Part shown: positions 24,137 to 30,439 of the stretch, one piece after another
Position numbering within the stretch: position 1 is the first letter of the stretch
Layout: each line of letters starts with the position of its first letter
The notes under the pieces: model-generated
Told to the model about the DNA's origin: nothing
The model's database searches: none
What the model saw: the letters and a program-made list of their open reading frames with translations, nothing else
DNA from: a bacterium
Lineage (GTDB): Bacteria; NPL-UPA2; JAGMAN01
NCBI GenBank assembly: GCA_023130215.1
Contig: JAGMAN010000068.1
Coordinates: 1 to 30,439 of the forward strand
Length of the DNA: 30,439 nt
Direction: 5' to 3'
Program-made: the position numbers and the translations under genes

Positions 24137-25669
24137 TCAATGTCCATCCCTCAAAAAATATCCAGGGGCAGTAGGGTTGGCATCGGTGGTCATGTTAATG
24201 CCAAGTTTTCTCAAGCCTCCTTCATCACCATCTGAAGGTATATGGGTCATATGCATTTCGCACCCTTTTAATTGGCCCAACTCTTTCATTGCCGCCTCTG
24301 CGGCCGGATTGCTGGTGGCGCTTATAGAAAGTGCAACCAATATCTCCTCTACATCCAGGCTTTCCGACCTCATCCCAAGAGTATCTTTTTTGAGCGTGCC
24401 GATGTTATTAATGACCACCCTTGGCAGGAGGTCTATTTTATCAGGTATCTTTGCTAACTTTTTAACAGCATTGAGGATAGCTGCTGAGGCAGCATGTAAT
24501 AAGGGAGAGTTCTTTCCAGTAACAATTTTTCCATTTCGCAACTCAATGGCTGTCCCGCAGAATACGCCCTTATGCCCCTTACCTTTTCTTTCAGCCTGAC
24601 GAGCTGCCTTCCTGGCTGGCACCACACATGGTCTATCCTCCTCCTTCAAACCAAGCTGCTCCATCAAGCCCCTGGCCCGGTCCACCGTCCCCTTCTTCTG
24701 CACACCAAGCATGAACTCCCAATGATAGCGAAAATACCTTCTGATGATCTCCTGCTTAGCTGCCCCCTTAACTATCTCATCATCAACGACCCCGAAACCA
24801 GCCCTACTTACCCCCATGTCAGTGGGAGAATTATACATCACCATAGCCTTTCCCTCTCCCACAATACTCTCTAAAATCCTCCTTAATATGGGAAAGGCTT
24901 CCACATCTCTATTGTAATTGATAGCTTCTTTCTTATAGGCTTCCAGGTGAAATGGGTCCACTAAGTTAAAATCCTTTAAATCACATGTCGCGGATTCATA
25001 GGCCACATTCACAGGGTGTTTCAAAGGCAAGTTCCAGATAGGGAATGTCTCAAACTTGGCAAAGCCTGAATTTATTCCCTTTTTATGGTCGTGATACATC
25101 TGAGAAAGGCAAGTAGCCAACTTTCCACTGCCGGGACCGGGAGCAGTAACAACAATTATGGGTTTCTTGGTTTTAATATACTGATTTCTGCCATAGCCCC
25201 CATCGCTTACAATCCTCTCCACATCCAATGGATAGCCAGCTATCTCTTCATGGATATAGGTAGTTATACCTTTCCTTTCCAGCCTTTCCTTAAACCTGAT
25301 TGCCTGGGGTTCACCTCCAAAGCGGGTGAGGACAACGCTTGAGACATCCAGTCCCCAGTCTTTAAGATCATCTATCATATACAAGGTAGTGGTATCATAG
25401 GTCATCCCAAAATCACCCCTGAGTCTACCCATCTCCACATCCTTGGCGTAGACACAAAATATGATCTCAATCTTATCTCCCAACATCTTGAGAAGGCTCA
25501 TCTTCGCTCTGGGATCATATCCCGGCAGAATCCGGGCGGCATGATAATCAAAACAGAGTTTTCCTCCAAATTCAAGATAGAGCTTGTGGTCAAATTTCTT
25601 CACTCGGCCCAGAATCGCTTTGGATTGCTCTCGGAGGTATTTCTCGTTGTCAAAGCCCATCTTTTTCAT
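24137..25669 (-). CDS. DUF1846 family protein
   Basis: 510 aa, the full length of this conserved but functionally uncharacterised family. Recognisable blocks: GFDNEKYLREQSKAIL at the start, KLYLEFGGKLCFDYHAARILPGYDP, IIVVTAPGPGSGKLATCLSQMYHD (a glycine-rich, P-loop-like turn near residue 175), LVDPFHLEAYKKEAINYNRDVEAFP, and SPLLHAASAAILNAVK near the C-terminus. It is cytosolic with no signal peptide. It precedes the GAF-ANTAR gene by 43 bp on the same strand and may be co-transcribed. AGGTGG lies 6 bp before the ATG. The function is not known to me beyond the family name. Confidence 0.88.
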   Translation of the reverse strand: MKKMGFDNEKYLREQSKAILGRVKKFDHKLYLEFGGKLCFDYHAARILPGYDPRAKMSLLKMLGDKIEIIFCVYAKDVEMGRLRGDFGMTYDTTTLYMIDDLKDWGLDVSSVVLTRFGGEPQAIRFKERLERKGITTYIHEEIAGYPLDVERIVSDGGYGRNQYIKTKKPIIVVTAPGPGSGKLATCLSQMYHDHKKGINSGFAKFETFPIWNLPLKHPVNVAYESATCDLKDFNLVDPFHLEAYKKEAINYNRDVEAFPILRRILESIVGEGKAMVMYNSPTDMGVSRAGFGVVDDEIVKGAAKQEIIRRYFRYHWEFMLGVQKKGTVDRARGLMEQLGLKEEDRPCVVPARKAARQAERKGKGHKGVFCGTAIELRNGKIVTGKNSPLLHAASAAILNAVKKLAKIPDKIDLLPRVVINNIGTLKKDTLGMRSESLDVEEILVALSISATSNPAAEAAMKELGQLKGCEMHMTHIPSDGDEGGLRKLGINMTTDANPTAPGYFLRDGH

Positions 25670-25758
25670 ATTGCCACCTGAATTTCATCTATGTCAGCAT
25701 CTTAAATAAGACCACAATTTATGAAAATCTCTGATTTTTGTAAATTGTACGGTCGAAT

Positions 25759-26043
25759 TTAACCCCAGCCTTTGATGGAGAAGGAACTAAATTCTCCTTT
25801 ATATTCCTGCCACTCAACCTTCACCTTCCTGACCACTGCTCCCGGTGGTCCGTGATGGCACCAGGAGATAAGAGATTCCACCGCAGGCTTATCTCCTTCC
25901 ATCAGCGTCTCCACAGTCCCATCCCAACGGTTGGCCACCCAGCCGTTTACCTTGAGGCGCTCGGCTTCCTGGCAGGTAGCGTAGCGAAAAAATACCCCCT
26001 GCACCCTTCCAGAAACAACTGCTCTGGCCCGAACCAAAGCCAT
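25759..26043 (-). CDS. acyP: Acylphosphatase
   Basis: 94 aa. Hydrolyses carboxyl-phosphate bonds such as acetyl phosphate and carbamoyl phosphate. Catalytic Arg20 in VQGVFFRY and Asn38 in GWVANRWDG are both present, with the C-terminal FSIKGWG. It is 89 bp upstream of DUF1846 and directly follows a charged coding remnant ending at 26051. Confidence 0.95.
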   Translation of the reverse strand: MALVRARAVVSGRVQGVFFRYATCQEAERLKVNGWVANRWDGTVETLMEGDKPAVESLISWCHHGPPGAVVRKVKVEWQEYKGEFSSFSIKGWG

Positions 26044-26050
26044 TCTTTTC

Positions 26051-26148
26051 CTACTCCTCCGTCTCTATTGCTTCCTTGAACATCTTGATGAGTTTATCCA
26101 CCTCTTCTTTCTTTCCTCCTCCATTTCCATCGCTTCAATCCTCTCTAC
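26051..26148 (-). pseudogene. Possible remnant of a small charged-helix gene upstream of acyP
   Basis: On the minus strand one frame reads VERIEAMEMEEERKK and the next frame reads KKEEVDKLIKMFKEAIETEE, ending in TAG 7 bp before the acyP ATG. Joined by a single frameshift at the poly-purine tract near 26110, they give a plausible amphipathic helix. A stop lies just upstream of the first frame. It could also be chance, because purine-rich DNA always yields E/K-rich translations. Confidence 0.3.
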
Positions 26149-26250
26149 TTGTACCGTTCAATTTTGCCACTTTAGTGGTTATCTGTCCCATAGTAGTATA
26201 ATAACGCAGATTCTCTCATTTTGGCAAGGATTTTTTGGCTCTAAATTAAA

Positions 26251-26273
26251 AACTCCTGTTAGAGCGAGGAGTT
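26251..26273 (-). terminator. Intrinsic terminator after the paralog cluster
   Basis: On the minus strand AACTCCT (26273-26267) and AGGAGTT (26257-26251) enclose a nine-base loop and are followed by TTTAATTT. It lies about 110 bp after the stop of paralog A. Confidence 0.6.
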
Positions 26274-26381
26274 GGGGGGACGTAGAGGCCGTGTGTCTAT
26301 GTTGGCCTATTGTAGGGCAAGATAGATACGGTTTTACCCACTTGTCGGTACCCCTACCAGTAGTGCCACATAGAACTGTTT

Positions 26382-27185
26382 CTATCTTGGAAAGGGCCAA
26401 TGCTTTTTTGCGCCCTCAACGACAATTTTTACCAACTGCTCACGTGTTAGCCCATACTTCTTTGCCAATTCGTCTTTATACTTATCTATCAGGCGATCCT
26501 CAAGTTCGGATTGTTTTTCCATTTGTTCTTCAAAATCGCCTTGTCTTATTAGAGCAATACTGTTAATCCATCCAGAGCCAAGAGAGGGTTTCGATGGGCT
26601 CGTCGCTTTTACAAAATACCACGGCGTTTGGTGTTTCTTGACAACCCTTAGCACCTTGATAGTAGCCCCCGAGGGGAGCCTTCGCATTTTTTGTAAAGCA
26701 GCCATGGGGTCTGCGGGTTCCAATTCTGGCATCAGAGGAGTCTCTTTTGTAAGTTGGAATGCTTGGCCTACACGAAGGGACTGCCCGGAAGCTACTATTG
26801 GATATTGCCCTTCAGCCTCTTTTCTTGCCCTTCTTTCTGCTAATACAAGTTCTTCCCAGATTTTCTTTCGTTTTTTCTCTGATAACTCAGCTAAGGAAAC
26901 AACTTTCTCGACTTTTTCCTCTTCCTCTTTTTCCCTAAGAACAGTTTCCTCTCCCTCAATCTCCTTAAACACAATCCGATCAAAAGCTTTCCACCACTGT
27001 GTGTCTTCAGCCCTCTTTACCTTTATTTCCCCATCCTTGTATTCCAGGACTTTGATATTCTTCCACACGTTGTCACTTTTCCAGTAAATGTCATCTCCAT
27101 AGGTTAAAGGAGCAAAGCATACATAAGAGATGGATACCACCCACGGAACTGAGATTAACAGACTCAATAACGTTCTTTTAAGCAT
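26382..27185 (-). CDS. Paralog A: exported head domain plus SH3-like region
   Basis: 267 aa. A signal peptide (MLKRTLLSLLISVPWVVS...LTYG) is followed by the shared head: DDIYWKSDNVWKNIKVLEYK, then GEIKVKRAEDTQWWKAFDRIVFKEIEGE. A charged linker (about 80-125) follows. Then comes a segment resembling a bacterial SH3 (FQLTKETPLMPELEPADP...LPSGATIKVLRVVKKHQTPWYFVKA...GSGWINS) and a helical tail ending YGLTREQLVKIVVEGAKKHWPFPR. The function is unknown; cell-envelope or surface binding is inference. I chose the ATG at 27185 (GGAG 8 bp upstream) over the GTG at 27194. It is the last of three paralogs, and a terminator lies downstream. Confidence 0.78.
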   Translation of the reverse strand: MLKRTLLSLLISVPWVVSISYVCFAPLTYGDDIYWKSDNVWKNIKVLEYKDGEIKVKRAEDTQWWKAFDRIVFKEIEGEETVLREKEEEEKVEKVVSLAELSEKKRKKIWEELVLAERRARKEAEGQYPIVASGQSLRVGQAFQLTKETPLMPELEPADPMAALQKMRRLPSGATIKVLRVVKKHQTPWYFVKATSPSKPSLGSGWINSIALIRQGDFEEQMEKQSELEDRLIDKYKDELAKKYGLTREQLVKIVVEGAKKHWPFPR

Positions 27186-27255
27186 TTTTATCACTCCTTT
27201 CCAGCACTAATATCATTAACCTTTTACCGATGGGAATCTTTTTTCTTGTCGTTTT

Positions 27256-27399
27256 CTATCTTCCCGCCCCCTTTCTCATTTTCTTTTCTATGTCCGCTAT
27301 TGCTTCCTGCCTCTCATTTTTGATTAAAGCATCTTCGGTCAGCTCACCCAAAAGAAAAAGGGGCTCATCCCTTTCATTCTGCCAGTTTCCGTATTCCAT
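27256..27399 (-). CDS. Small 47-aa ORF overlapping paralog B, or frameshifted tail of B
   Basis: ATG at 27399 lies within the last codons of paralog B, and the ORF runs to TAG at 27256. The product is charged and helix-like: WQNERDEPLFLLGELTEDAL, then IKNERQEAIADIEKKMRKGAG. Composition is protein-like, with balanced hydrophobics. No SD is evident, so it would rely on coupling to B. Equally, a one-base frameshift near 27380 would fuse it to the end of B (DIADGIRK) as an extra C-terminal segment. No family is recognised. Confidence 0.45.
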   Translation of the reverse strand: MEYGNWQNERDEPLFLLGELTEDALIKNERQEAIADIEKKMRKGAGR

Positions 27400-28141
27400 C
27401 AGCTATGTCTTTATATATAGTTATTGCGTCTTTAGCATAGAAATTATAGGGAGTTATTTTAAGACTTATAAGGTCGTTTACTCTCCAAGTAATTGACAAT
27501 AAGGGGACAGCTTCCCTCATCTTTTTCTTTATGCTATGGCTTACTTCGCTTTCTGGGGCATTTAAAATGTCGGCTTGCACACCAGTAGTCTTAAATTTTG
27601 CTGTTGCTAAAACAGCTACAGGATTATCGGGGTCTGCAAGTACTTCCCAACCAATAAATTTAGGGTTCTCATAACAATATGAGTAGATTGCAGATAGTTC
27701 AACATAAGTTGCAGACATGCCACTATATACATATTTAGTATTTGACAAATAATATACAATTTTACTTTCTCTATCAGAACTGACCTCTTTTTTCTCCACC
27801 AACTCTTTTTCTTTCTTCTCTTCTCTTTCGGGAAGTCTTACTATCTTCTCTATACTGTACTTCGGCATGGCAACCTTTTGTTGTTTTTCTTCTTTTTTTG
27901 CTGCAATAATTTCCTCTCCATCAATCTCCTTGAGCACAATTCGGTCGAAAGCTTTCCACCACTGCGTGTCCTTGGATGTCCTTACTTTTATGTCTCCATC
28001 CTTGTATTCCAGGACTTTGACATTCTTCCACACATTGCCACTTCTCCAGTAAATGTCGTCCCCATAGGTTAAACATACACAAGAGAGGCTTAACACCCCG
28101 GAGACTGAAGCTAAAAGGCTCAATAAGATTCTCTTAAGCAT
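27374..28141 (-). CDS. Paralog B: exported head domain plus unrecognised C-terminal domain
   Basis: 255 aa. The signal peptide MLKRILLSLLASVSGVLSLSC may be a lipoprotein signal or may be cleaved at LTYG. The head is DDIYWRSGNVWKNVKVLEYK, then GDIKVRTSKDTQWWKAFDRIVLKEIDGE, nearly identical to A and C. A charged linker (about 80-125) precedes an alpha/beta domain (KIVYYLSNTKYVYSGMSATY...VLATAKFKTTGVQADILNA...LLSITWRVNDLISLKITPYNFYAKDAITIYKDIADGIRKLAE) that I do not recognise. The start is clear: GGAAGGAGGG lies 6 bp before the ATG. Upstream DNA is duplicated in front of paralog C. Confidence 0.75.
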   Translation of the reverse strand: MLKRILLSLLASVSGVLSLSCVCLTYGDDIYWRSGNVWKNVKVLEYKDGDIKVRTSKDTQWWKAFDRIVLKEIDGEEIIAAKKEEKQQKVAMPKYSIEKIVRLPEREEKKEKELVEKKEVSSDRESKIVYYLSNTKYVYSGMSATYVELSAIYSYCYENPKFIGWEVLADPDNPVAVLATAKFKTTGVQADILNAPESEVSHSIKKKMREAVPLLSITWRVNDLISLKITPYNFYAKDAITIYKDIADGIRKLAE

Positions 28142-28149
28142 ATTTATCC

Positions 28150-28212
28150 CTCCTTCCCAGCACTAATTTCTTAAGGGTTCTTAGGGCTATCATAATGAGG
28201 TAATGCTATACG
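28150..28212. repeat. Duplicated upstream segment, copy in front of paralog B
   Basis: CACTAATTTCTTAAGGGTTC and the following TTAGGGCTAT...CATAATG...TAATGCTATACG match 28859-28925 with a few substitutions and one roughly 15-bp length difference. The minus-strand SD of paralog B lies just inside this copy. Confidence 0.7.
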
Positions 28213-28306
28213 GGTCTCCAATAGAAAGTCTCTCAATGTCATTTGCCATACGAGCCAATTTACACAAGAAGCTTACAGTTTTGCTCATTTTAGATTCACT
28301 CCCTTC

Positions 28307-28849
28307 TCATGGTTTACATACACTACACGGGGTATAACCATCGGCTATTGCTTCTTTCTTAGATATGAGAATTTTACTTTTCAGCAGATGTCGGCAATTA
28401 CCTCTATGGTATTTCTTCCCCGTATTTGTTACATATACAGTTTCTTCCTTTTTCTCCACCTGGGCTGTGCCAGAAGCCTTTTTCTGCCCCGGGATTTGCT
28501 GCACAGCAGGCTGAGTTGCAGGTTGCGTTTCCCTTCCCTCAATTTCTTGCTCTTTTTTGCTCAGGTCAACGCTCTTCCCCTCCAAAGTAGCCGCGCTCTC
28601 TGAGACGATTTCCTTTCCCTCAATCTCTTTAAATACAATCCTGTCAAAAGCCTTCCACCACTGCGTGTCTTCAGCCCTCTTTACCTTTATTTTCCCATCC
28701 TTATATTCCAAGACTTTGACATTCTTCCACACGTTGCCGCTTTTCCAATAAATGTCGTCTCCATAGGCTAAAGAAGGAAACCATAAAAAAGAGATGCTTA
28801 ACACCCCAAAGACTGAAATTAAGAGGTTCAACAAGATTCTCTTAAACAT
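28307..28849 (-). CDS. Paralog C: exported head domain plus Ada-like zinc-binding tail
   Basis: 180 aa. The signal peptide MFKRILLNLLISVFGVLSIS ends near SLAYG. The shared head follows: DDIYWKSGNVWKNVKVLEYK, then GKIKVKRAEDTQWWKAFDRIVFKEIEGK. After a Gln/Thr/Pro-rich linker (TQPATQPAVQQIPGQ) comes a small module, VYVTNTGKKYHRGNCRHLLK...KKEAIADGYTPCSVCKP. Its H..C..C..C pattern matches the Ada-like metal-binding modules found at the ends of exported nucleases and surface proteins. No catalytic domain is present. The ATG at 28849 aligns with those of A and B; the frame is open up to GTG 28861. The SD found in A and B is deleted here. Confidence 0.78.
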   Translation of the reverse strand: MFKRILLNLLISVFGVLSISFLWFPSLAYGDDIYWKSGNVWKNVKVLEYKDGKIKVKRAEDTQWWKAFDRIVFKEIEGKEIVSESAATLEGKSVDLSKKEQEIEGRETQPATQPAVQQIPGQKKASGTAQVEKKEETVYVTNTGKKYHRGNCRHLLKSKILISKKEAIADGYTPCSVCKP

Positions 28850-28858
28850 ATTTATCAG

Positions 28859-28925
28859 CACTAATTTTTTAGGGGTTCTTAGAGCTATCCTTCATCATCA
28901 TATCATAATGGACTAATGCTATACG
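28859..28925. repeat. Duplicated upstream segment, copy in front of paralog C
   Basis: This is the counterpart of 28150-28212. It reaches GCTATACG on the far side and CACTAATTT on the gene side. The SD-bearing bases between CAGCAC and the start region seen in B are missing. Confidence 0.7.
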
Positions 28926-28976
28926 TAGGCTCCGCATAAATCACATCGAGTATTTCTGCCCAGTTTTTTAAGACTC

Positions 28977-29174
28977 CTATCTTTTCTCATATGCTTCTCT
29001 GACTTGCTCTGGTGCCAGATTAGAGTAAATCTGGGTGGTAGCCAGTCTTTTATGCCCCATTTGTTTTTGTACTGCTGCAATGGGGATGCGGTCTAAGAGG
29101 GCATGGACTATATGGGTATGTCTTAAAGTGTGTGGGGAAGCCTCTAAATTAGCTCTTTTTGCGTACTTTTTCAT
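28977..29174 (-). pseudogene. C-terminal fragment of a tyrosine recombinase
   Basis: 65 aa containing the HxxR box (SPHTLRHTH), the following MGHKRLATTQ and the nucleophile Tyr in QIYSNLAPEQV, as in Xer/phage integrases. The N-terminal DNA-binding domain and the first catalytic Arg are missing, so it cannot be active alone. It starts with ATG directly after the TAA of the ATPase gene (TAAATG) and in the same frame, so the stop codon is all that separates the two. Probably the leftover of an integrase disrupted or captured by the ATPase gene. Confidence 0.75.
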
Positions 29175-30311
29175 TTAGTGCCTTGGTTTGTATTTTTTAC
29201 AAAGCCAGTTTTTAAATAACTCATCAGTAATGCGGTACTTGCCCCGAGCGATTCTAACAATCATCCCTTTTGCTTCTAATTCTTTGATATAAGGGCCTGG
29301 GTAGCTGGATATTTTGGTTGATATCTCATTGGCACTAACACCTTCCTGGCAATCTAAGAAAGCAAATTGGAGCAAAACATCAGCATAGAGACCTCTTTTT
29401 TCTAAATCTTTAATTCGGGCAGCAAAAACTTTCTCTCCTAATTCTTTTAAAACAGAGTTCCTGTTTTTGATATAGAAATCTTTGGTAACGGCAGCTGTTC
29501 TTATAAGGTCAAAAAGTTTATCTCCAAAGAACTGAATGTAATAAGGCATACCTTGCGTGTCTTGAGTAATGAGTTCACAGGCCTCTTTTTGAAAGCGGAC
29601 ATTAGTTCCCTTAACTGTACTCTGAAGGATGGTCGTCACTTCATGTGTATTTAATCCCGACAATTCCATCTTCTGGAATGCTCTGTCGGCAGGGGTGGCT
29701 TTGAGTATTTTCTCTTCTAAAACTGGTATTCCGGCCAGGACAAAGACCCAATTTGAGGCATATTCCGGAAGTTCTGAATAGAGGGTGTTGACCATAAATC
29801 GAGCTACTCCATTACCTAGAACACTTTGAGTCTCATCAGTGAAGATACAAACTTGGCGGTTACTTAAGAGTCTGCCCAAGGAGATAACAAAATTATTTTC
29901 ATTAATCTCTTCTGACCTTAAGGAGGAAGCTATCTGCAATTCCATATCTTGAAGCTTAACAGAAAGTTTAGGCTCTATTCTTTTGAGAAATCTCTTAGCT
30001 TTCAGAGTAATAACCTCATCTTCTAAAACAGCCTTGATGCGGCCAAAGATTCTCCTTGCTACTGTAGGAGGGGTGGCTGAGGATTCATCGAGAGCTAAGT
30101 AGACAGGGCAGAAATTGCTCTGTCTAGCAATGCCTGAGAAGTATTTAAGTAAGACTGTCTTTCCTATTCCTCTTTGGCCTATCAAGAGGATTGAGGAAGG
30201 TTTGTTATCTTTGGCATCTTTTAAGAAGGCTTTGAAGGCAGAAATTTCTTTCTCTCTGCCAACAAAGGCTTTAGGTGCTGTACCAAGATAGGGTGTAAAT
30301 GGGCTGGGCAT
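29175..30311 (-). CDS. AAA/STAND-like ATPase with C-terminal winged helix
   Basis: 378 aa, similar to the ATP-binding proteins of archaeal ATPase/Orc-like type found as mobile or selfish genes in many prokaryotes. The N-terminus PYLGTAPKAFVGREKEISAF precedes Walker A GQRGIGKTVLL (about 44-54). Walker B-like QVCIFTDETQSV lies near 150, and sensor-like VFVLAGIPVLEEKI follows. The C-terminal winged helix is seen in SANEISTKISSYPGPYIKELEAKGMIVRIARGKYRITDELFKNWL. The role is unknown; autoregulation through the palindromic site at 30324-30344 is inference. A consensus promoter stands upstream, and a recombinase fragment follows in frame. Confidence 0.82.
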   Translation of the reverse strand: MPSPFTPYLGTAPKAFVGREKEISAFKAFLKDAKDNKPSSILLIGQRGIGKTVLLKYFSGIARQSNFCPVYLALDESSATPPTVARRIFGRIKAVLEDEVITLKAKRFLKRIEPKLSVKLQDMELQIASSLRSEEINENNFVISLGRLLSNRQVCIFTDETQSVLGNGVARFMVNTLYSELPEYASNWVFVLAGIPVLEEKILKATPADRAFQKMELSGLNTHEVTTILQSTVKGTNVRFQKEACELITQDTQGMPYYIQFFGDKLFDLIRTAAVTKDFYIKNRNSVLKELGEKVFAARIKDLEKRGLYADVLLQFAFLDCQEGVSANEISTKISSYPGPYIKELEAKGMIVRIARGKYRITDELFKNWLCKKYKPRH

Positions 30312-30323
30312 GATGGTCCCTCT

Positions 30324-30344
30324 TGTAAACCAAATCGGTTTACA
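30324..30344. promoter_or_regulatory. Palindromic operator in the ATPase leader
   Basis: TGTAAACC and GGTTTACA arms (8 bp, perfect) enclose a 5-bp centre, 13 bp before the start codon. A half-site with the same TGTAAAC-GATTT core (one changed base) lies at 30358-30370, next to the -10 hexamer. Two spaced copies suggest repressor binding across the transcription start. Confidence 0.6.
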
Positions 30345-30369
30345 TTGTTTATAAATGAAATCTGTTTAC

Positions 30370-30398
30370 ATTATATTCTTCCTGGAGCAACATGTCAA
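30370..30398 (-). promoter_or_regulatory. Consensus sigma70 promoter of the ATPase gene
   Basis: On the minus strand TTGACA (30398-30393), exactly 17 bp, TATAAT (30375-30370): a match to consensus at all 12 positions with the optimal spacer. Confidence 0.85.
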
Positions 30399-30439
30399 GA
30401 CAATATCAAAACTTTTTGGAAATGGGAAGAGACATCGTG

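Larger units (their letters stand above)
26044..26381. other. Intergenic stretch between acyP and paralog A
   Basis: It holds the terminator at 26251-26273 and a possible gene remnant at 26051-26148. The rest shows no recognisable gene or RNA. Confidence 0.5.

Noticed and set aside
26179-26400. 73-aa minus-strand ORF after paralog A
   Set aside because: It runs across the terminator hairpin at 26251-26273 and the end of paralog A; its composition is not convincing.
26382-28861. A CRISPR-like array suggested by the repeated head sequence
   Set aside because: The repeats are whole coding heads about 700-1000 bp apart, not short repeats with regular spacers; no cas genes are present.
28919-28990. 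23-aa ORF after the recombinase fragment with a CDLCGAYV zinc-finger-like end, and an overlapping frame ending AEPTYSISPL
   Set aside because: Too short, frames overlap one another, and there is no SD; the similarity to the B upstream tail is explained by the DNA duplication.

Overview
The window comes from an uncultured, probably anaerobic, probably diderm bacterium with moderate GC. I would guess a candidate phylum of the Omnitrophota/Aerophobota/Aminicenantes sort, but nothing here fixes the taxonomy. Support for an anaerobe: a Rex redox repressor beside an ApbE flavin transferase, an anSME-type radical SAM enzyme, a UroD-family methyltransferase-like protein and a glutamate dehydrogenase. 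ApbE carries a lipobox and several proteins carry signal peptides. Start codons ATG, GTG and TTG, and apparently one CTG, are used. Strong Shine-Dalgarno (SD) sites are common, but a few genes look leaderless.

Layout. 1-1953 (+): end of an aldo/keto reductase, tRNA-Gln(CUG) and uppP. 1957-5969 (-): compact operon apbE-rex-MshEN domain protein-ndk-leuC-like. 6101-8772 (+): cysS overlapping a radical SAM maturase. 8941-11077 (+): a four-PDZ exported protein and a membrane HAMP protein. 11192-12334 (-): glycerate 2-kinase, divergent from tsaE-tsaB-rimI (12500-14156, +). 14080-20571 (-): an unrecognised protein, a UroD-like protein, leuS, an rmuC-like gene and gdhA. 20807-26043 (-): acylphosphatase, DUF1846, GAF-ANTAR, nifU-like, VIT-like, hisF and a stand-alone GMP-synthase-type ATP pyrophosphatase. 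26382-28849 (-): three paralogous exported proteins with one shared head and three different tails. 28977-30311 (-): tyrosine-recombinase fragment behind an AAA ATPase with a consensus promoter and a palindromic operator.

Most interesting points. (1) The gdhA leader has a consensus promoter, two hairpins with six-base loops and an intrinsic terminator whose 5' arm overlaps the second hairpin. This is the layout of ANTAR-controlled antitermination, and a GAF-ANTAR protein is encoded about 3 kb upstream on the same strand. (2) Several unrelated palindromic repeats sit in frame inside conserved genes (cysS, uppP, leuC, hisF, apbE); the cysS one shares its core with an intergenic copy at 11109. 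(3) The radical SAM gene has no ATG/GTG/TTG that keeps its first cluster cysteine, but has a well-spaced SD before a CTG. (4) The head-sharing paralogs also share upstream DNA, and one copy has lost its SD.

All family calls come from reading motifs; no database search was run.
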